Assembly: GCA_017462425.1 (NCBI GenBank)
Contig: JAFTRD010000015.1
Span: 1-6,830, forward strand
From: Clostridia bacterium
GTDB taxonomy: Bacteria > Bacillota_A > Clostridia > Christensenellales > Borkfalkiaceae
DNA: 6,830 nt
Reading direction: 5' to 3'
A model generated the notes under the pieces. The model had not been told where the DNA came from. It searched no databases and worked only from the letters and a program-made list of their open reading frames with translations. The first letter of the stretch is position 1, and each line of letters opens with the position of its first letter. A program made the position numbers and the translations under genes. Shown here piece after piece: positions 5,608 through 6,830 of this stretch.

Positions 5608-6372
5608 TTAAACCATGGTTTCCAGTATCAGCTTGTCCGCAACCAGCGCGATAAATTCACTGTTGGTAGGCTTTTCCGTTCCGATATATACCCTTGCGCC
5701 GAAAATAGCGTTGATGACCTCTATTCTGCCACGGTTCCAAGCCACTTCTATTGCGTGACGGATGGCGCGCTCCACTTTACTTGCAGAGGTGGAATACTTT
5801 TCACCGATTTTCGGATATAACACCTTCGTAACGTTATTGATAACCTGAGGGTTCTCTACCGCCATTTTAATACCCTCTCTAAGATAATTATACCCTTTAA
5901 TGTGCGGCGGAATTCCAATGGAGATGAAGATATTACTGATTTTCTCCTCCAACGTAGCGCTACGCTTAACGTGAGAAATATCCTTAAAGCTTTCCGTTTT
6001 ATTACTCTCTTCCACGTATATTATTTCGTCCACTCGCTGTACGGCAATCTCCATGGAAAAAGGCTTCACAAGACAATATTTAGCGCCGTTTGACATAATT
6101 CTCCCGATTAAAGCGTCGTCCGTGGCAGCTACGATTATTACGCACGCCGTTTCCGTCCCCTTGACCGCCCCTAAAACACCAATGCCGTCCACGTTTTTCA
6201 AAAATAATTCACTGATAACCAAATCAGGCTTTAATTTTTCTATCATCATAACGCCCTCCGCTCCATCGTCGGATACCCCGCAAACGTTATAGCCGCCCTT
6301 CTCAAACGCCTCTACCAGCCGTTCTCTTAATTCCACGTTACTTTCTAAAATAACAATTTTCTTGTTTTTCAT
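5608..6372 (-). CDS. spo0A: Spo0A family sporulation response regulator with altered receiver domain
   Basis: Spo0A is the master transcription regulator of entry into sporulation. In this 254-residue protein the C-terminal DNA-binding domain (about 140-254) is well conserved: GIPPHIKGYNYLREGI (153-168), then SASKVERAIRHAIEVAW (196-212), then KPTNSEFIALVADKL (234-248). The N-terminal receiver (3-120) keeps the fold and K103 but differs at sites needed for phosphorylation. The position of the phosphoacceptor Asp56 of B. subtilis is Glu (E55 in VISELFLKNVDG). The acidic pair DD is E10-S11. The switch Thr is Ala (A82), and the Pro of the MP motif is Lys (K59). DNA binding is therefore expected, while phosphorelay control is doubtful. 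ATG at 6370-6372 has AGGGAG seven bases upstream. The gene is monocistronic and ends at a terminator shared with fumAB. A second, canonical Spo0A elsewhere in the genome is possible. Confidence 0.93.
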   Translation of the reverse strand: MKNKKIVILESNVELRERLVEAFEKGGYNVCGVSDDGAEGVMMIEKLKPDLVISELFLKNVDGIGVLGAVKGTETACVIIVAATDDALIGRIMSNGAKYCLVKPFSMEIAVQRVDEIIYVEESNKTESFKDISHVKRSATLEEKISNIFISIGIPPHIKGYNYLREGIKMAVENPQVINNVTKVLYPKIGEKYSTSASKVERAIRHAIEVAWNRGRIEVINAIFGARVYIGTEKPTNSEFIALVADKLILETMV

Positions 6373-6405
6373 ACCTTATCTCCCTGTATTTTTTAATGTG
6401 CACCT

Positions 6406-6434
6406 ATTATAATACATTATTTTACAAAAGTAAA
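6406..6434 (-). promoter_or_regulatory. Probable sigma-A promoter of spo0A
   Basis: On the minus strand TTTACT (6429-6434) and an exact TATAAT (6406-6411) are 17 bases apart. Transcription would start near 6399, giving a leader of about 27 bases with the AGGGAG ribosome site at 6380-6385. I found no convincing sigma-H promoter (AGGA...GAAT) upstream. Confidence 0.6.
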
Positions 6435-6474
6435 TCATTATTGTACAGAATATTTGATATTATTTTAAATTATT

Positions 6475-6482
6475 TTGTCGAA
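6475..6482 (+). promoter_or_regulatory. Putative Spo0A binding site (0A box) upstream of spo0A
   Basis: TTGTCGAA contains an exact copy of the TGTCGAA 0A-box consensus known from Bacillus and Clostridium. It is about 105 bases before the spo0A start codon and about 45 bases upstream of the predicted -35. A weaker similar sequence, TTGTACAGAATATT at 6441-6454, repeats its GAATATT end 32 bases away, about three helical turns. The likely role is autoregulation; this is inferred from sequence only. Confidence 0.5.
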
Positions 6483-6562
6483 TATTGTAAAATAGTGCTT
6501 TTGGTGAAAAAATATGGATTGTTTAATAAAAAAGAATTTGGATTTCATTAGCGCCAGAGTAA

Positions 6563-6601
6563 AAAAAATACCCTGCAATAACTGCTTGCAGGGTATTTTT
6601 T
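6563..6601. terminator. Intrinsic terminator after the DUF1540 gene
   Basis: This is a perfect inverted repeat: 6563-6578 (AAAAAATACCCTGCAA) and 6586-6601 (TTGCAGGGTATTTTTT) around a 7-base loop. Read on the minus strand it follows the DUF1540 stop by about 11 bases and has an eight-T tract, so it isolates that gene from spo0A. It is symmetrical enough to act on the plus strand as well, though no plus-strand gene is seen. Confidence 0.88.
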
Positions 6602-6612
6602 AATTTATTGAA

Positions 6613-6765
6613 TTAATATTTCTTCTCGAAGCTGTCGCAACAGGTGCATTGCTCTTTACTGCAACCGCAACCGACGTGAATGTGAGAAAGAGAGCAGTTT
6701 TTGCCTTCTACGTTAAACTTACATTCGTATACGTCGCAACCGATACTGGTATTAATATCCTGCAT
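6613..6765 (-). CDS. DUF1540 domain small cysteine-rich protein
   Basis: This 50-residue protein fits the DUF1540 family, short cysteine-rich proteins common in Clostridia and Bacilli with no established function. It begins MQDINTSIGC. The pattern is C10-x4-C15, then C24, the HIHV stretch at 28-31, and a C-terminal cluster C33, C35, C40, C42, C43 before DSFEKKY. The eight cysteines and two histidines suggest metal binding, probably zinc, but this is inference. There is no signal peptide or membrane segment. The ATG at 6763-6765 has a perfect AAGGAGG eight bases upstream (6774-6780); another ATG four bases nearer at 6767-6769 is in a different frame and stops after five codons. The gene has its own terminator and is followed by spo0A on the same strand. 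Confidence 0.85.
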   Translation of the reverse strand: MQDINTSIGCDVYECKFNVEGKNCSLSHIHVGCGCSKEQCTCCDSFEKKY

Positions 6766-6789
6766 ACATCAAACCTCCTTGTCTCTAAG

Positions 6790-6821
6790 AGTATACGCAA
6801 AATATAAAATTTTAAATGCAA
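6790..6821 (-). promoter_or_regulatory. Possible promoter of the DUF1540 gene
   Basis: TATACT (6790-6795) lies ten bases upstream of the ribosome site and could be a -10 box. The best -35-like hexamer, TTGCAT (6816-6821), is 20 bases away, longer than the usual 16-18. A sporulation sigma factor could be used instead, but no clear match is seen, and the window ends at 6830. Confidence 0.25.
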
Positions 6822-6830
6822 GAGGATTGA

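Noticed and set aside
6514..6603. A 29-codon plus-strand reading frame between spo0A and the DUF1540 gene
   Set aside because: It runs straight through the perfect terminator hairpin, has no ribosome site, and its protein resembles nothing I recognise.

Overview
This window looks like chromosomal DNA from an endospore-lineage member of the Bacillota, probably an uncultured strictly anaerobic Clostridia. The evidence is a Spo0A family regulator, an oxygen-sensitive two-subunit class I fumarase, a DUF1540 cysteine-rich small protein, strong AGGAGG-type ribosome sites and sigma-A-like promoters with exact TATAAT boxes. I see no mobile element, CRISPR array, tRNA or rRNA. A finer taxonomic assignment cannot be made from sequence inspection alone.

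Positions 1-4058 (minus strand) hold one tightly packed gene series, read from right to left: a CPBP-family membrane protease, rlmH (23S rRNA pseudouridine methyltransferase), an M14 family zinc peptidase resembling the gamma-D-glutamyl-diaminopimelate type, tadA (tRNA adenosine deaminase), pth (peptidyl-tRNA hydrolase) and the 5' part of mfd (transcription-repair coupling factor), which runs off the left edge. Gaps are 4 to 47 bases with no internal terminator seen, so this is probably one operon mixing translation maintenance, DNA repair and envelope or peptide turnover. Its promoter lies right against the first start codon.

Positions 4059-4161 are a divergent promoter region. To the right, fumA and fumB (plus strand, 4162-5525) encode the alpha and beta subunits of a [4Fe-4S] fumarate hydratase, translated from one message. 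A hairpin at 5543-5585 ends this unit and can also end the convergent spo0A transcript.

Positions 5608-6765 (minus strand) carry a spo0A-like gene and, upstream of it, a 50-residue DUF1540 gene with its own terminator. The Spo0A is the most interesting item. Its DNA-binding domain is highly conserved, but its receiver domain lacks the canonical phosphoacceptor aspartate (Glu at residue 55), one of the two acidic-pocket aspartates and the switch threonine. A consensus 0A box lies about 105 bases upstream of its own start. This suggests a phosphorylation-independent or differently controlled Spo0A that may regulate itself.
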